Virus record (IMG/VR): IMGVR_UViG_3300022072_000109
Location: 1 to 27,055 of that record
From: a virus
DNA: 27,055 nt
Direction: 5' to 3' (one strand)
Shown here: in pieces, positions 6,261-12,340 of the stretch
Layout of the letters: each line of letters starts with the position of its first letter
Numbering within the stretch: position 1 is the stretch's first letter
Position numbers and translations under genes: made by a program
The notes under the pieces: generated by a model
The model's input: the letters and a program-made list of their open reading frames with translations, nothing else
Databases searched by the model: none
What the model was told of the DNA's origin: nothing

Positions 6261-6444
6261 TGATATGTACTGCATCGCTGAAGGGTTATCAAAACGTACC
6301 GGACGCAGGGTGATGTATCACGGCAATGACGTAACCGCTATAGAGCTACGCAAGATCGGTATAGAAGTATTTGTAGAGGATCTGACATACGACGAGGCGT
6401 TAGCCTTGACCAAACTAATGAACGACGAACGGAGTGAATCATGA
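6253..6444 (+). CDS. Small hypothetical protein, paralogue of the previous gene
   Basis: 63 residues, ATG 6253 after CAGGGGGTACCT, overlapping the previous stop by 8 bp. It ends with the same LTYDEA..L..LMN element, then DERSES. The charged tail replaces AGGTYE in the first copy. It is part of the MoxR-VWA operon, coupled to the next gene by ATGA. Confidence 0.6.
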   Translation: MSDDMYCIAEGLSKRTGRRVMYHGNDVTAIELRKIGIEVFVEDLTYDEALALTKLMNDERSES

Positions 6445-7316
6445 TTGAAAACAGCGCAATGTTGGTAGACCTGAACATCTCAGCATGGACGGGTCGCAAG
6501 ATGGATAGAAAAGTATCAGACGAGATTGATGTGGCTAAGGGTACGCGTTCTAAAGGTGGCAACTATCACAAGTCATTGCTCGCTGGGTCAGGCAAGCTCG
6601 AGGAAGTACAGCGCATCATCAACGCTATCCGTGTATGGCACTACGCACAGACACTGCCTTGGTCGGACGCGGGCTCCCGCTTGCTGCCTATGAAAAACTT
6701 CTTTGCCTATAAGGCACAGTTGGGTGCGTATGAGGCGCAGTTCCGTACGGTAGTAGACGAGCTGGTGGCAGAGTATCCATCACTGGTTTCAGCTGCGGCG
6801 TTTCAGTTGGGTGCATTGTTTGACCGCGCAGAGTATCCGGACGTATCAAGCATCGCTAGTAAGTTTCGTTTTAACTACGTGTTCATGCCTGTCCCTGCTA
6901 CCGGCGACTTCCGCATCGATGTTGAGAGCGAAGCATTAGACGAGTTGAAGACACAGTACGAATCGTTCTACGCTACAAAGCTCAACGCTGCGGTCAAAGA
7001 TGTGTGGACGCGTTTACATGAATGCCTGACGCACATGAGCGACAAGCTGGCTGACCTTGAAGTACCAAAGGTTAAGAAGAACGGCGACGAGGTACATGCT
7101 CAAGTGTTCCGTGACTCGCTGGTGTTCAATGCGCTGGAGTTGTGCGAGATGCTGACTAAACTTAATGTGCTTGATGACCCGAAGCTGGAGCAAGCACGTA
7201 AGGAATTAGAAGCCGCCATTATCAACGTGACACCGAAAGATATTCGTGAGAGCGATGGTACTCGCGCTGATGTGAAGGCTAAGGTCGATGCCATCCTGAA
7301 GTCGTTTGACTTTTGA
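6441..7316 (+). CDS. Conserved partner protein of MoxR-VWA operon, 291 residues
   Basis: ATG 6441 overlaps the previous stop and follows ACGGAGTGAATC. Recognisable elements from memory of phage homologues are 'SAWTGRKMDRKVSDEI' near the N-terminus, 'TLPWSDAGSRLLP' (about 71-83), 'FRTVVDELVAEYPSLV' and a 'PVPATGDFRIDVE' segment before a long helical C-terminal half. I recall such proteins next to MoxR/VWA genes in phages and mobile elements; the family may be DUF3150-like, which needs a profile search. The predicted all-helical C-terminal half suggests an adaptor or substrate of the ATPase. No catalytic residues are visible. It ends the operon. Confidence 0.7.
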   Translation: MIENSAMLVDLNISAWTGRKMDRKVSDEIDVAKGTRSKGGNYHKSLLAGSGKLEEVQRIINAIRVWHYAQTLPWSDAGSRLLPMKNFFAYKAQLGAYEAQFRTVVDELVAEYPSLVSAAAFQLGALFDRAEYPDVSSIASKFRFNYVFMPVPATGDFRIDVESEALDELKTQYESFYATKLNAAVKDVWTRLHECLTHMSDKLADLEVPKVKKNGDEVHAQVFRDSLVFNALELCEMLTKLNVLDDPKLEQARKELEAAIINVTPKDIRESDGTRADVKAKVDAILKSFDF

Positions 7317-7342
7317 CAGATGGGGAATTATTGGTGTAGACT
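7313..7342 (+). promoter_or_regulatory. Promoter with adjacent 12-bp palindrome
   Basis: TTGACA (7313-7318) overlaps the stop of the preceding gene. A weak -10 TAGACT (7337-7342) follows at 18 bp. Immediately downstream, ATTAGTACTAAT (7343-7354) is a perfect palindrome covering the predicted start site, so it is a plausible operator. GGGAG at 7356-7360 then serves as RBS for GTG 7367. There is no CCCGTANTACGGG site here, so regulation probably differs from the two upstream promoters. Confidence 0.55.
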
Positions 7343-7366
7343 ATTAGTACTAATCGGGAGTACTAT

Positions 7367-7621
7367 GTGATTACAAGCGCAGTAAGGGGGGTAATGTTGA
7401 AGATGGTAAAAGCAAGGATGATGTTGCGGGTCGTAGTTTATGGGGATGATTTGCGCTACGACCCACCAGAGTTATATGCCCCGCAGTTGGTAGAGATAAA
7501 AGAGAAGATTGCAATCTTACGTATGGCCGAGGAGGGAGCTTATGTACTCACGGTAGGGTCAAGGCATAACGATGTAATCTTTTATATAGAGCTAAGCAAG
7601 GAGAATAGAAATGCTAGTTAA
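7367..7621 (+). CDS. Hypothetical protein, GTG start
   Basis: GTG 7367 is chosen because GGGAG lies six bases upstream. An internal ATG at 7394 after AAGGGGGG is a possible alternative, with very tight spacing. The product has repeated methionines and basic residues in the first 25 positions, then a strand-rich part ending 'GSRHNDVIFYIELSKENRNAS'. It overlaps the next gene by 11 bp. No family recognised. Confidence 0.55.
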   Translation: MITSAVRGVMLKMVKARMMLRVVVYGDDLRYDPPELYAPQLVEIKEKIAILRMAEEGAYVLTVGSRHNDVIFYIELSKENRNAS

Positions 7622-7793
7622 CGGTAAGTTTGTTAAGGAACCACCACCGAAGATCGGTGCGCACTACGCACGGGATGTATACAACCGGAGTATCAGCAAC
7701 GAAGAATCTTTTGTGCAGGACGTGTTACTAGGGCATATGCCGTACACAACGTCGTTTTGGAAACAACTGGTTTCAAAAGTATTAGCAGTTTAA
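7611..7793 (+). CDS. Small hypothetical protein, 60 residues
   Basis: ATG 7611 after AAGGAGAATAGAA, a good RBS. It begins MLVNGKFVKEPPPKIGAHY and ends KQLVSKVLAV. No motif or family recognised. It is followed by 22 bp and the RBS of the HTH gene. Confidence 0.55.
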   Translation: MLVNGKFVKEPPPKIGAHYARDVYNRSISNEESFVQDVLLGHMPYTTSFWKQLVSKVLAV

Positions 7794-7815
7794 ATTTAAA
7801 TCTTTGGAGAAGAAC

Positions 7816-8106
7816 ATGGCACGTAAAACAACAGCAACAACAACGAAAATCATCGCGTACGTGGAGCGCAATCCGGATGCTAAACCAGCACAGATTGCTA
7901 AGGCGTTAAAGGTTCCCGTAGTACGGGTTTATTCAGTACGTTCGAAGCTGAACAAGCAAGCGGAACCCATACCTGTAGTTCTGGATGAAGTTACTAACCT
8001 CAAACCAGAAGAATGGAAGACCATCGCATACGCGATTACCAAAGGCCGTACCCGTGTTGAAGAACCTAAAGGCTTCTGGGCTAAGGTTGTTGGGTGGTTC
8101 AAATGA
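7816..8106 (+). CDS. Small helix-turn-helix protein with the operator palindrome in its gene
   Basis: 96 residues. ATG 7816 follows TCTTTGGAGAAGAAC; the TTG within this RBS is rejected as start. A basic threonine-rich N-terminus (ARKTTATTTK) precedes an HTH-like segment 'IIAYVERNPDAKPAQIAKAL' (about 12-31) with a probable recognition helix near VRVYSVRSKLNK. An aromatic basic tail, GFWAKVVGWFK, ends the protein. The codons for VPVVRV contain an exact CCCGTAGTACGGG site (7915-7927). This suggests the protein, or another regulator, may bind within its own gene. It could be a nucleoid-associated or transcription-control factor. DNA binding is inferred from fold-like pattern only. Confidence 0.6.
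   Translation: MARKTTATTTKIIAYVERNPDAKPAQIAKALKVPVVRVYSVRSKLNKQAEPIPVVLDEVTNLKPEEWKTIAYAITKGRTRVEEPKGFWAKVVGWFK
7915..7927. promoter_or_regulatory. Operator palindrome inside a coding sequence
   Basis: CCCGTAGTACGGG, identical to the copy at 127-139, lies within the HTH gene. Its flanks on the minus strand (AATAAA before, AACC after) resemble those of the intergenic copies on the plus strand, so the site is inverted relative to them. A random match to 12 fixed bases is expected about 0.0016 times in a window this size. Confidence 0.6.
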
Positions 8107-8303
8107 AAGGTATTGTTCCGTGGATAATCGGGATAGTGGTGGGGCTTACGTTTGGGTACTCACTTGGTAAAGACGCAGGCTACGACAGGGCACTAGCAGA
8201 CGTTAAGCTGATAACCCCGCCACCTAAGACAACAGACCAGCAGTGCATCGCATGGTTGTTTGAGTCCAACATGAGGGACGTTAAGAAGAAGGTGTGCAAA
8301 TGA
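8103..8303 (+). CDS. Small membrane-anchored protein
   Basis: 66 residues. The ATG overlaps the HTH gene's stop (ATGA). An N-terminal hydrophobic helix, IVPWIIGIVVGLTFGYSLG (4-22), is followed by a polar domain with two cysteines (QQC, VCK). The hydrophobic segment could be a signal anchor in the inner membrane. A lysis or superinfection role is possible but unsupported. Coupled to the next gene by ATGA. Confidence 0.6.
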   Translation: MKGIVPWIIGIVVGLTFGYSLGKDAGYDRALADVKLITPPPKTTDQQCIAWLFESNMRDVKKKVCK

Positions 8304-8587
8304 TCGTACAAGCGCCGGAGATGCGAGAAGAAAAGAAAGTAAAAAAAGTAAACCAACACCCCAAGCAAAGGGGGTTTCATATCAAGCAACCGCACAAATT
8401 GTTCGATCACATACGCACGTATTACAAAGTTAGTAGCGATGCAGCACTAGCACACATGCTTGATTTAAGTACGCCAGAGTTAAGTCGGTATCGCAATGGT
8501 CAGAAACGTGTCGGCGCAAGAGTAATACTAGCTGTATACGATGCAACAAAGATGCCGATTGAGGCTATTAGAGAAATGTTGAAGTAA
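8300..8587 (+). CDS. XRE-like helix-turn-helix regulator
   Basis: 95 residues. The first 30 are very basic (EEKKVKKVNQHPKQRG). Then comes an HTH domain, 'LFDHIRTYYKVSSDAALAHM' onward, with recognition segment STPELSRYRNGQKRV and end 'ILAVYDATKMPIEAIREML'. A second protein of the same type is at 13897-14118 (ILTIYDKSGMSLDAIRTL). Such small Cro/XRE-type proteins in phages act as transcription regulators. This one is a candidate reader of the CCCGTANTACGGG or ATTAGTACTAAT sites. Confidence 0.7.
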   Translation: MIVQAPEMREEKKVKKVNQHPKQRGFHIKQPHKLFDHIRTYYKVSSDAALAHMLDLSTPELSRYRNGQKRVGARVILAVYDATKMPIEAIREMLK

Positions 8588-8607
8588 CTACATAAAAGGA
8601 AAACAAA

Positions 8608-8769
8608 ATGGACGATCTTTTTGGATGGGGTATTGGTCTGGCTTTTATCGCTGCATGGTTGACGCATATCTTTACTTGCTTCGCGCATGAGATGTGGGGC
8701 TTCTTAATCGCGGGTGCTTTGGCGTTCCCCATTGGGATACTGCACGGCATTTACCTTTGGTTTGTATAG
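8608..8769 (+). CDS. Small two-span membrane protein, 53 residues
   Basis: ATG 8608 after AAAAGGAAAACAAA. The product begins MDDLFGWGIGLAFIAAWLTH and has a second hydrophobic stretch 'MWGFLIAGALAFPIGILHGI' before YLWFV. Two membrane segments and an acidic N-terminus fit a small holin-like or other membrane peptide. It is below 60 residues. No family recognised. Confidence 0.6.
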   Translation: MDDLFGWGIGLAFIAAWLTHIFTCFAHEMWGFLIAGALAFPIGILHGIYLWFV

Positions 8770-8778
8770 GGAGCTGAT

Positions 8779-9081
8779 ATGAAGCCACACAAACACGCAG
8801 AAGTAATTAAGGCTTGGGCAGATGGGGAAAAGATTCAGTATCGAAATGAAATATCAAATCCATATTGGACTGATATGCCTATTTGCTCACCGAACTGGCA
8901 TGAAGATGTTGAGTACCGCGTTAAGCCAGACGAAATTAGGTATCTTTTATTTTCATGGAAAGATTGGTTTATGTATAACGTTCCACAACGATACGATAAC
9001 GGCGACTATAAAAAAAATCAAATACGCTTAGTGTTTGACGGTAAAACCGGAAACCTTGACTCAGTGGAGTTAATCAAGTGA
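8779..9081 (+). CDS. Conserved hypothetical phage protein (WADG...YRVKP type)
   Basis: 100 residues, RBS AGGGAGCTGAT. Motifs 'KPHKHAEVIKAWADGEKIQY', 'W......P.W..DVEYRVKP' (about 39-50) are familiar from many tailed-phage proteins of unknown function. The second half is a strand-rich region ending DSVELIK. The stop overlaps the next GTG start. Confidence 0.7.
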   Translation: MKPHKHAEVIKAWADGEKIQYRNEISNPYWTDMPICSPNWHEDVEYRVKPDEIRYLLFSWKDWFMYNVPQRYDNGDYKKNQIRLVFDGKTGNLDSVELIK

Positions 9082-9302
9082 CTGACCCAGTTTGGCGAAC
9101 GAAGGTAGCCCATACCCGCAAAGAAGCTATGCGTACTATCCGCAACATCAGGGCTGGCGATGTTAACGAGGCTGATCTTGATATGCTGCAGAACTTTGTG
9201 CAGTTCTCGCTTGCACTGATGCAGATGGAAGGTGAGAAGAAATGGGCACGCGCTAAGGTCAATGCGGAGATCATGTCTTACACAATCAAGGAGGGGGAAT
9301 GA
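9078..9302 (+). CDS. Helical hypothetical protein, GTG start
   Basis: GTG 9078 overlaps the previous stop (GTGA) and no better start is near. 74 residues, mostly helical and charged (ADLDMLQNFVQFSLALMQMEGEKKWARA in pieces). It ends IKEGE, encoded by AAGGAGGGGGAA, which is also the RBS of the next gene. This is the same overlap of tail codons and RBS seen further on. Confidence 0.6.
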   Translation: MTDPVWRTKVAHTRKEAMRTIRNIRAGDVNEADLDMLQNFVQFSLALMQMEGEKKWARAKVNAEIMSYTIKEGE

Positions 9303-9565
9303 CTAGAGATGAACTTATACGCATGGCTGTGCAATGCCAGCTAGTGACTGCGTGCAATAGAGATGGGGTTTACATGGACGCGCTTGCAAAGTTTGCTGAC
9401 TTAATTGCATTAGCAGAACGTAAGAGAACATGGATACCCGTTGACTGGCTTGATTACGAGAAAAATATTGCGGCTATGGAACGCGAAGCCTGTGCATTGA
9501 TTTGCGATTCCCATGCTGATGACCCAGTTTATTGTGGTGAAGCTATCAGAGCAAGGGGGGATTGA
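9299..9565 (+). CDS. Small phage protein of the ALxxFADLI...EREACA...IRARG type
   Basis: 88 residues. The pattern 'ALAKFADLIALAER', then 'AAMEREACALICDSHADDP', then 'CGEAIRARGD' is typical of short phage proteins in modular accessory arrays. These are built from interchangeable pieces. The function of such proteins is unknown. ATG overlaps the previous stop, and the stop overlaps the next ATG (TGATG). Confidence 0.65.
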   Translation: MTRDELIRMAVQCQLVTACNRDGVYMDALAKFADLIALAERKRTWIPVDWLDYEKNIAAMEREACALICDSHADDPVYCGEAIRARGD

Positions 9566-9660
9566 TGACTGAATATCCACTAAGCATGGTGTTGTTTGTT
9601 ATTGGACTAGCTTGCTGGTGTTTCTTTATGGGGTATGTGTATGGGAGGACGCATGACTGA
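9565..9660 (+). CDS. Tiny single-span membrane peptide, 31 residues
   Basis: It begins MTEYPLSMVLFVIGLACWCF, then FMGYVYGRTHD. A single hydrophobic helix covers most of the peptide. The start overlaps the upstream stop and the stop lies 8 bp inside the next gene. The fit between neighbours is the main evidence; a weak RBS (AAGGGGGGATTG) precedes it. Confidence 0.5.
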   Translation: MTEYPLSMVLFVIGLACWCFFMGYVYGRTHD

Positions 9661-10111
9661 CAAAGAAGTAATGCAGATGGCGATGACTGCGCTGCAAGAA
9701 AATTGGAGAACAGATCAAGGTGATTTGGCAATCGAAGCACTACGCACAGCACTAGTGCAGCCTGAGTCAGCGGAATGTGACGGTGGAAAATGTGGCATCG
9801 GTGGGTATTGCAAGCAATGTCCAAAGACGCAACCTGATGTTCCCGAAAGCTGTTTCGGGGAGACGGAGCCAGTAGCGTGGGTTTCAGATAGAGAAGCACG
9901 AATGGTTTGGTGGAACGATAAGTTTACGCACATATCGCAAGCACCGCCGAGAAACACACCACTCTACACAGCGCCACCACAGCGCGAATGGGTAGGGCTG
10001 ACAGATGATGAATATGAATTAATGGCAGAGAAGCGCGTTACTAATTATTTTTTTAACACTTTAGATTATGCCCATGACATCGAAGCAAAGCTAAAGGAGA
10101 AGAACACATGA
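9653..10111 (+). CDS. Modular accessory protein with EPVAW, PLYTAPP, EWVGLT and KLKEKNT segments
   Basis: 152 residues. ATG 9653 follows GGGAGGACGC; an upstream in-frame ATG would lack an RBS. The N-terminal part is helical (ALQENWRTDQGDLAIEALRT) with a Cys-rich piece (CDGGKCGIGGYCKQC) that may bind a metal. It is followed by EPVAW, then PLYTAPP, then EWVGLTDDEYELMAEK, then DIEAKLKEKNT. The last segments recur in neighbouring genes in DNA as well as in protein. The last codons contain the RBS and overlap the ATG of the next gene. Function unknown. Confidence 0.65.
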   Translation: MTDKEVMQMAMTALQENWRTDQGDLAIEALRTALVQPESAECDGGKCGIGGYCKQCPKTQPDVPESCFGETEPVAWVSDREARMVWWNDKFTHISQAPPRNTPLYTAPPQREWVGLTDDEYELMAEKRVTNYFFNTLDYAHDIEAKLKEKNT

Positions 10112-10608
10112 CTAGAAACGATATAGTAAAGATAATGCATGAAGCGGGATTCAATTTATCCCTGCGTGGGCATCCAGATTTTCCGGAGAAAGATAACGAC
10201 GGCAATCTTTTGTTTTGGACATCTGGAGGAAACAAAGAGTTTCAAGCAATTTTTGCTCTTGCCTATGAAGCAGGTCGTAAATATGAAAATGAGGTGTGTG
10301 CGAAAGAAGTAGATAGATGGATTGGTTGCGACTTGTTGGCAGCAGCTATCAGAGCAAGACTAGCGCAGCCTGAACCGGAGCCGGTAGGGTGGATATATAG
10401 CCCTACTGGAACATTGTTTGATACTTGCCCACCGGACGCTGATGATGGTGAATTTTTGCCTCTCTACACCGCACCACCAAAGAAAGAATGGGTAGGGCTA
10501 ACGGATGAAGACATTGCAAAGAATATTTATGTAGAAGGTGAATTTATGTTGCCCTATTCTTTTGCAAGCTCAATTGAAGCAAAGCTAAAGGAGAAAAACA
10601 ATGGATGA
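10108..10608 (+). CDS. Modular accessory protein, 166 residues, with EPVGW/PLYTAPP/EWVGLT modules
   Basis: The N-terminal domain (MTRNDIVKIMHEAGFNLSLR through 'LLAAAIRARLAQPE') is unlike the preceding gene. The C-terminal half has the shared modules EPVGW, PLYTAPPKKEWVGLTDEDI and IEAKLKEKNNG. The gene thus looks like a fusion of a private N-terminal domain to a common tail. It overlaps both neighbours, the start by ATGA and the end by 8 bp. Confidence 0.65.
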   Translation: MTRNDIVKIMHEAGFNLSLRGHPDFPEKDNDGNLLFWTSGGNKEFQAIFALAYEAGRKYENEVCAKEVDRWIGCDLLAAAIRARLAQPEPEPVGWIYSPTGTLFDTCPPDADDGEFLPLYTAPPKKEWVGLTDEDIAKNIYVEGEFMLPYSFASSIEAKLKEKNNG

Positions 10609-10831
10609 ACCAGTGGCGTGGTTTTGTAAACTGCCTGATAACAAAATCTCAATCAAAATCGTCGGCAAACCAACGGAGGGCAACTGGGAGCCACTTTACA
10701 CCGCACCACCGCGCCGCGAATGGGTAGGGCTAACTGGTGAAGAACTGCAAGAGATTTATCAAGGCGGAGGAACTGTGCATTTTAAATTAGCAATGGCTGA
10801 AGCAAAGCTAAAGGAGAAGAACAATGGATGA
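10601..10831 (+). CDS. Short protein consisting only of the shared modules
   Basis: 76 residues: MDEPVAW at the very start, then a variable strand-rich piece, EPLYTAPPRREWVGLTGEEL, and AEAKLKEKNNG. It equals the C-terminal half of the previous gene without the private N-terminal domain. This shows the tail can exist as a free-standing gene. The start lies in the cassette GCAAAGCTAAAGGAG..AACAATG at 10576-10603. Confidence 0.65.
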   Translation: MDEPVAWFCKLPDNKISIKIVGKPTEGNWEPLYTAPPRREWVGLTGEELQEIYQGGGTVHFKLAMAEAKLKEKNNG

Positions 10832-11057
10832 GCCAGTAGCGTGGGAAGCATTAGTAGAATCTGTGCGCCAGATGCGTGATGTGCAGGGCATGGATGGTAA
10901 TTGGAACTACGACCCTTATATGCACGGGCTTTTTAATGGGATTGAGTTTTCTCTTTCGCTGATTGAAGTGCGAGAGCCAAAGTTTAGGGATGCACCAGAA
11001 AAGTGGTTGTGCGACGAGCCGAAAGCACGAATTTTTTCAGAGGATAAGAACAAATGA
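10824..11057 (+). CDS. Hypothetical phage protein starting MDEPVAW
   Basis: 77 residues. The start shares MDEPVAW, in near-identical DNA, with the previous gene. The remainder ('NYDPYMHGLFNGIEFSLSLI', 'EVREPKFRDAPEKWL') is the type of small phage protein with HGLFNGIELAL..E.REP..RDAP, function unknown. It lacks the EWVGLT and KLKEKNT parts. The start appears to have been exchanged with that of its neighbour. Confidence 0.65.
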   Translation: MDEPVAWEALVESVRQMRDVQGMDGNWNYDPYMHGLFNGIEFSLSLIEVREPKFRDAPEKWLCDEPKARIFSEDKNK

Positions 11058-11254
11058 CATGGCAAGTATGGACAAACATAATGCAGAAGAACGGAGCTTC
11101 GACTCATGTAGTGCCGTTAAACGACCTTCGAGAGCATGAGGAAGATACAACGTGTTGGTGTAATCCAAGAGTTGACGAGGAGCTGAACTTAGTTACGCAT
11201 CATAGTGCAGACAATAGAGAAGAATTTGAAACAGGGGAAAGGAAACCGACATGA
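11054..11254 (+). CDS. CWC-motif small protein, first paralogue
   Basis: 66 residues, ATGA overlap with the previous stop. The core 'VVPLNDLREHEEDTTCWCNP' followed by a VDEE/HH/S.D.REEFE region and end GERKPT recurs in the gene at 11522-11683. The CxC pair and conserved His could bind a metal. I recall such 'HDLREH...CWC.P' proteins in phages, function unknown. Its tail codons AAAGGAAACCGAC form the RBS for ATG 11251. Confidence 0.65.
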   Translation: MTWQVWTNIMQKNGASTHVVPLNDLREHEEDTTCWCNPRVDEELNLVTHHSADNREEFETGERKPT

Positions 11255-11508
11255 ACGAACAAATTAAACAACTTTGGGTGCAGGCTGCTGAAACAACTCA
11301 AGGTGATTCTTGGGAAGAGCAGACAAAGTTTATTGAACGGTTTGCCGAGTTGATTGTGCTGGAATGTATGCGTATGTGTGAGGTTACAGAGATGAGTTTT
11401 GTGACTCATAATTGTGATGTTGAGGCATCAGGTGCAATTACTGTTAGACAATTTATTGCTGAACATTTTGGAGTTGGGGATATACCCGCGCCATCGAAGC
11501 AAAGCTAA
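11251..11508 (+). CDS. Phage protein of the FAELIV..C...HFGV type with an out-of-frame tail
   Basis: 85 residues. The body 'FIERFAELIVLECMRMCEVT' and 'RQFIAEHFGV' is a common small phage protein type that normally ends shortly after HFGV(E). Here ten extra residues (GDIPAPSKQS) follow. They are the second reading frame of the repeated KLKEKNT cassette (11496-11525), which other genes read as IEAKLKEKNT. The cassette still supplies RBS and ATG for the next gene. This looks like a recombination event that kept the RBS but ignored the frame. Confidence 0.65.
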   Translation: MNEQIKQLWVQAAETTQGDSWEEQTKFIERFAELIVLECMRMCEVTEMSFVTHNCDVEASGAITVRQFIAEHFGVGDIPAPSKQS

Positions 11509-11521
11509 AGGAGAAGAACAC

Positions 11522-11683
11522 ATGACAATGCACACTTACCCGCTAAATGATTTGCGCGAACACGAAACTGATAAAGGTGCATTTTGCTGGTGTAGACCAG
11601 AGTACGACGAGGAGTATGACCTGTATGTACATAGAAGCATGGATGGACGCGAAGAGTATGAAGAAGGAAGGAAGCCTACATGA
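11522..11683 (+). CDS. CWC-motif small protein, second paralogue
   Basis: 53 residues (MTMHTYPLNDLREHETDKG). The start at 11522 is placed exactly behind the cassette RBS AAAGGAGAAGAACAC; an earlier in-frame start would overrun the upstream gene. It shares LNDLREHE, CWC.P, YDEE, REEYE and GRKPT with the gene at 11054. It lacks the first 13 or so residues of that copy. Coupled to the next gene by ATGA. Confidence 0.65.
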   Translation: MTMHTYPLNDLREHETDKGAFCWCRPEYDEEYDLYVHRSMDGREEYEEGRKPT

Positions 11684-11946
11684 GCGACCCAGAAATGACT
11701 ACGTTTGGTATGTACCCGAACTGGGGTATCGAATACTGTAAAGCATACGCCGAGCAACTCAGAGATAAGACAAGGGCAAACCGAGCAGTACACGCAGCAG
11801 AGTGCATTGAGTATCTTTTAAGTTTAGTTCAGAAAGAATGGGTAGGGCTGACTCATGAAGAACACATGGAAATTATGACAGGAACGATGACAACATCAAG
11901 CCGAATGGCGGCAGTCGAAGCAAAGCTAAAGGAGAAGAACACATGA
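11680..11946 (+). CDS. Modular protein with EWVGLT and EAKLKEKNT tail
   Basis: 88 residues. The private N-terminal domain (MSDPEMTTFGMYPNWGIEYC through 'AAECIEYLLSLVQ') is helical and joins directly to KEWVGLTHEEHMEIM and VEAKLKEKNT, without EPVAW or PLYTAPP. A different domain order from its neighbours again shows mosaic assembly. Its end overlaps the next ATG. Confidence 0.6.
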   Translation: MSDPEMTTFGMYPNWGIEYCKAYAEQLRDKTRANRAVHAAECIEYLLSLVQKEWVGLTHEEHMEIMTGTMTTSSRMAAVEAKLKEKNT

Positions 11947-12134
11947 TCGACGCAAGAAAATTACAGTACTACACGATGGCGCATAGGCTACAGGGTTACG
12001 CTGAGGGGTTGGATGAAGATCGATACGAAGCACTGTCGGACATGTTGATGAGAGCCGCGAAGATGTTGGAAGAAACATGGGAAGAGTACCACTCGACCCT
12101 GCCAAAAGTAAACAGACTGGAGAAGAACACATGA
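11943..12134 (+). CDS. Small helical protein with shortened cassette tail
   Basis: 63 residues, rich in helix-forming residues ('RLQGYAEGLDEDRYEALSDM', 'MRAAKMLEETWEEY'). The end is NRLEKNT, encoded by DNA in which only the last 16 bp of the cassette (GGAGAAGAACACATGA, 12119-12134) are kept. This is the shortest cassette form and still carries the RBS and next start. Confidence 0.6.
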   Translation: MIDARKLQYYTMAHRLQGYAEGLDEDRYEALSDMLMRAAKMLEETWEEYHSTLPKVNRLEKNT

Positions 12135-12340
12135 CTGGCGATGATTTAGAACGTGCGTTTTATCGTGATTGGGACGCAGGCAAAGTGCGGCGTGTGTCTG
12201 ATGGAAAAAGAATGGTTCCAGAGCGTGAATGGGTAGGGCTGACGAAGGAGGAAGCTAGAGAACTTTGTGTGGCTAACGTACCGTATGTTGTAGACATGGT
12301 GGCTGCATTGGAGGCCAAGCTAAAGGAGAAGAACACATGA
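12131..12340 (+). CDS. Modular protein with EWVGLT and KLKEKNT tail
   Basis: 69 residues: MTGDDLERAFYRDWDAGKVR, then REWVGLTKEEARELC, then AALEAKLKEKNT. ATG 12131 is set by the shortened cassette RBS. The cassette at its own end (12311-12340) has GAGGCC in place of GAAGCA. No function is known. Confidence 0.6.
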   Translation: MTGDDLERAFYRDWDAGKVRRVSDGKRMVPEREWVGLTKEEARELCVANVPYVVDMVAALEAKLKEKNT

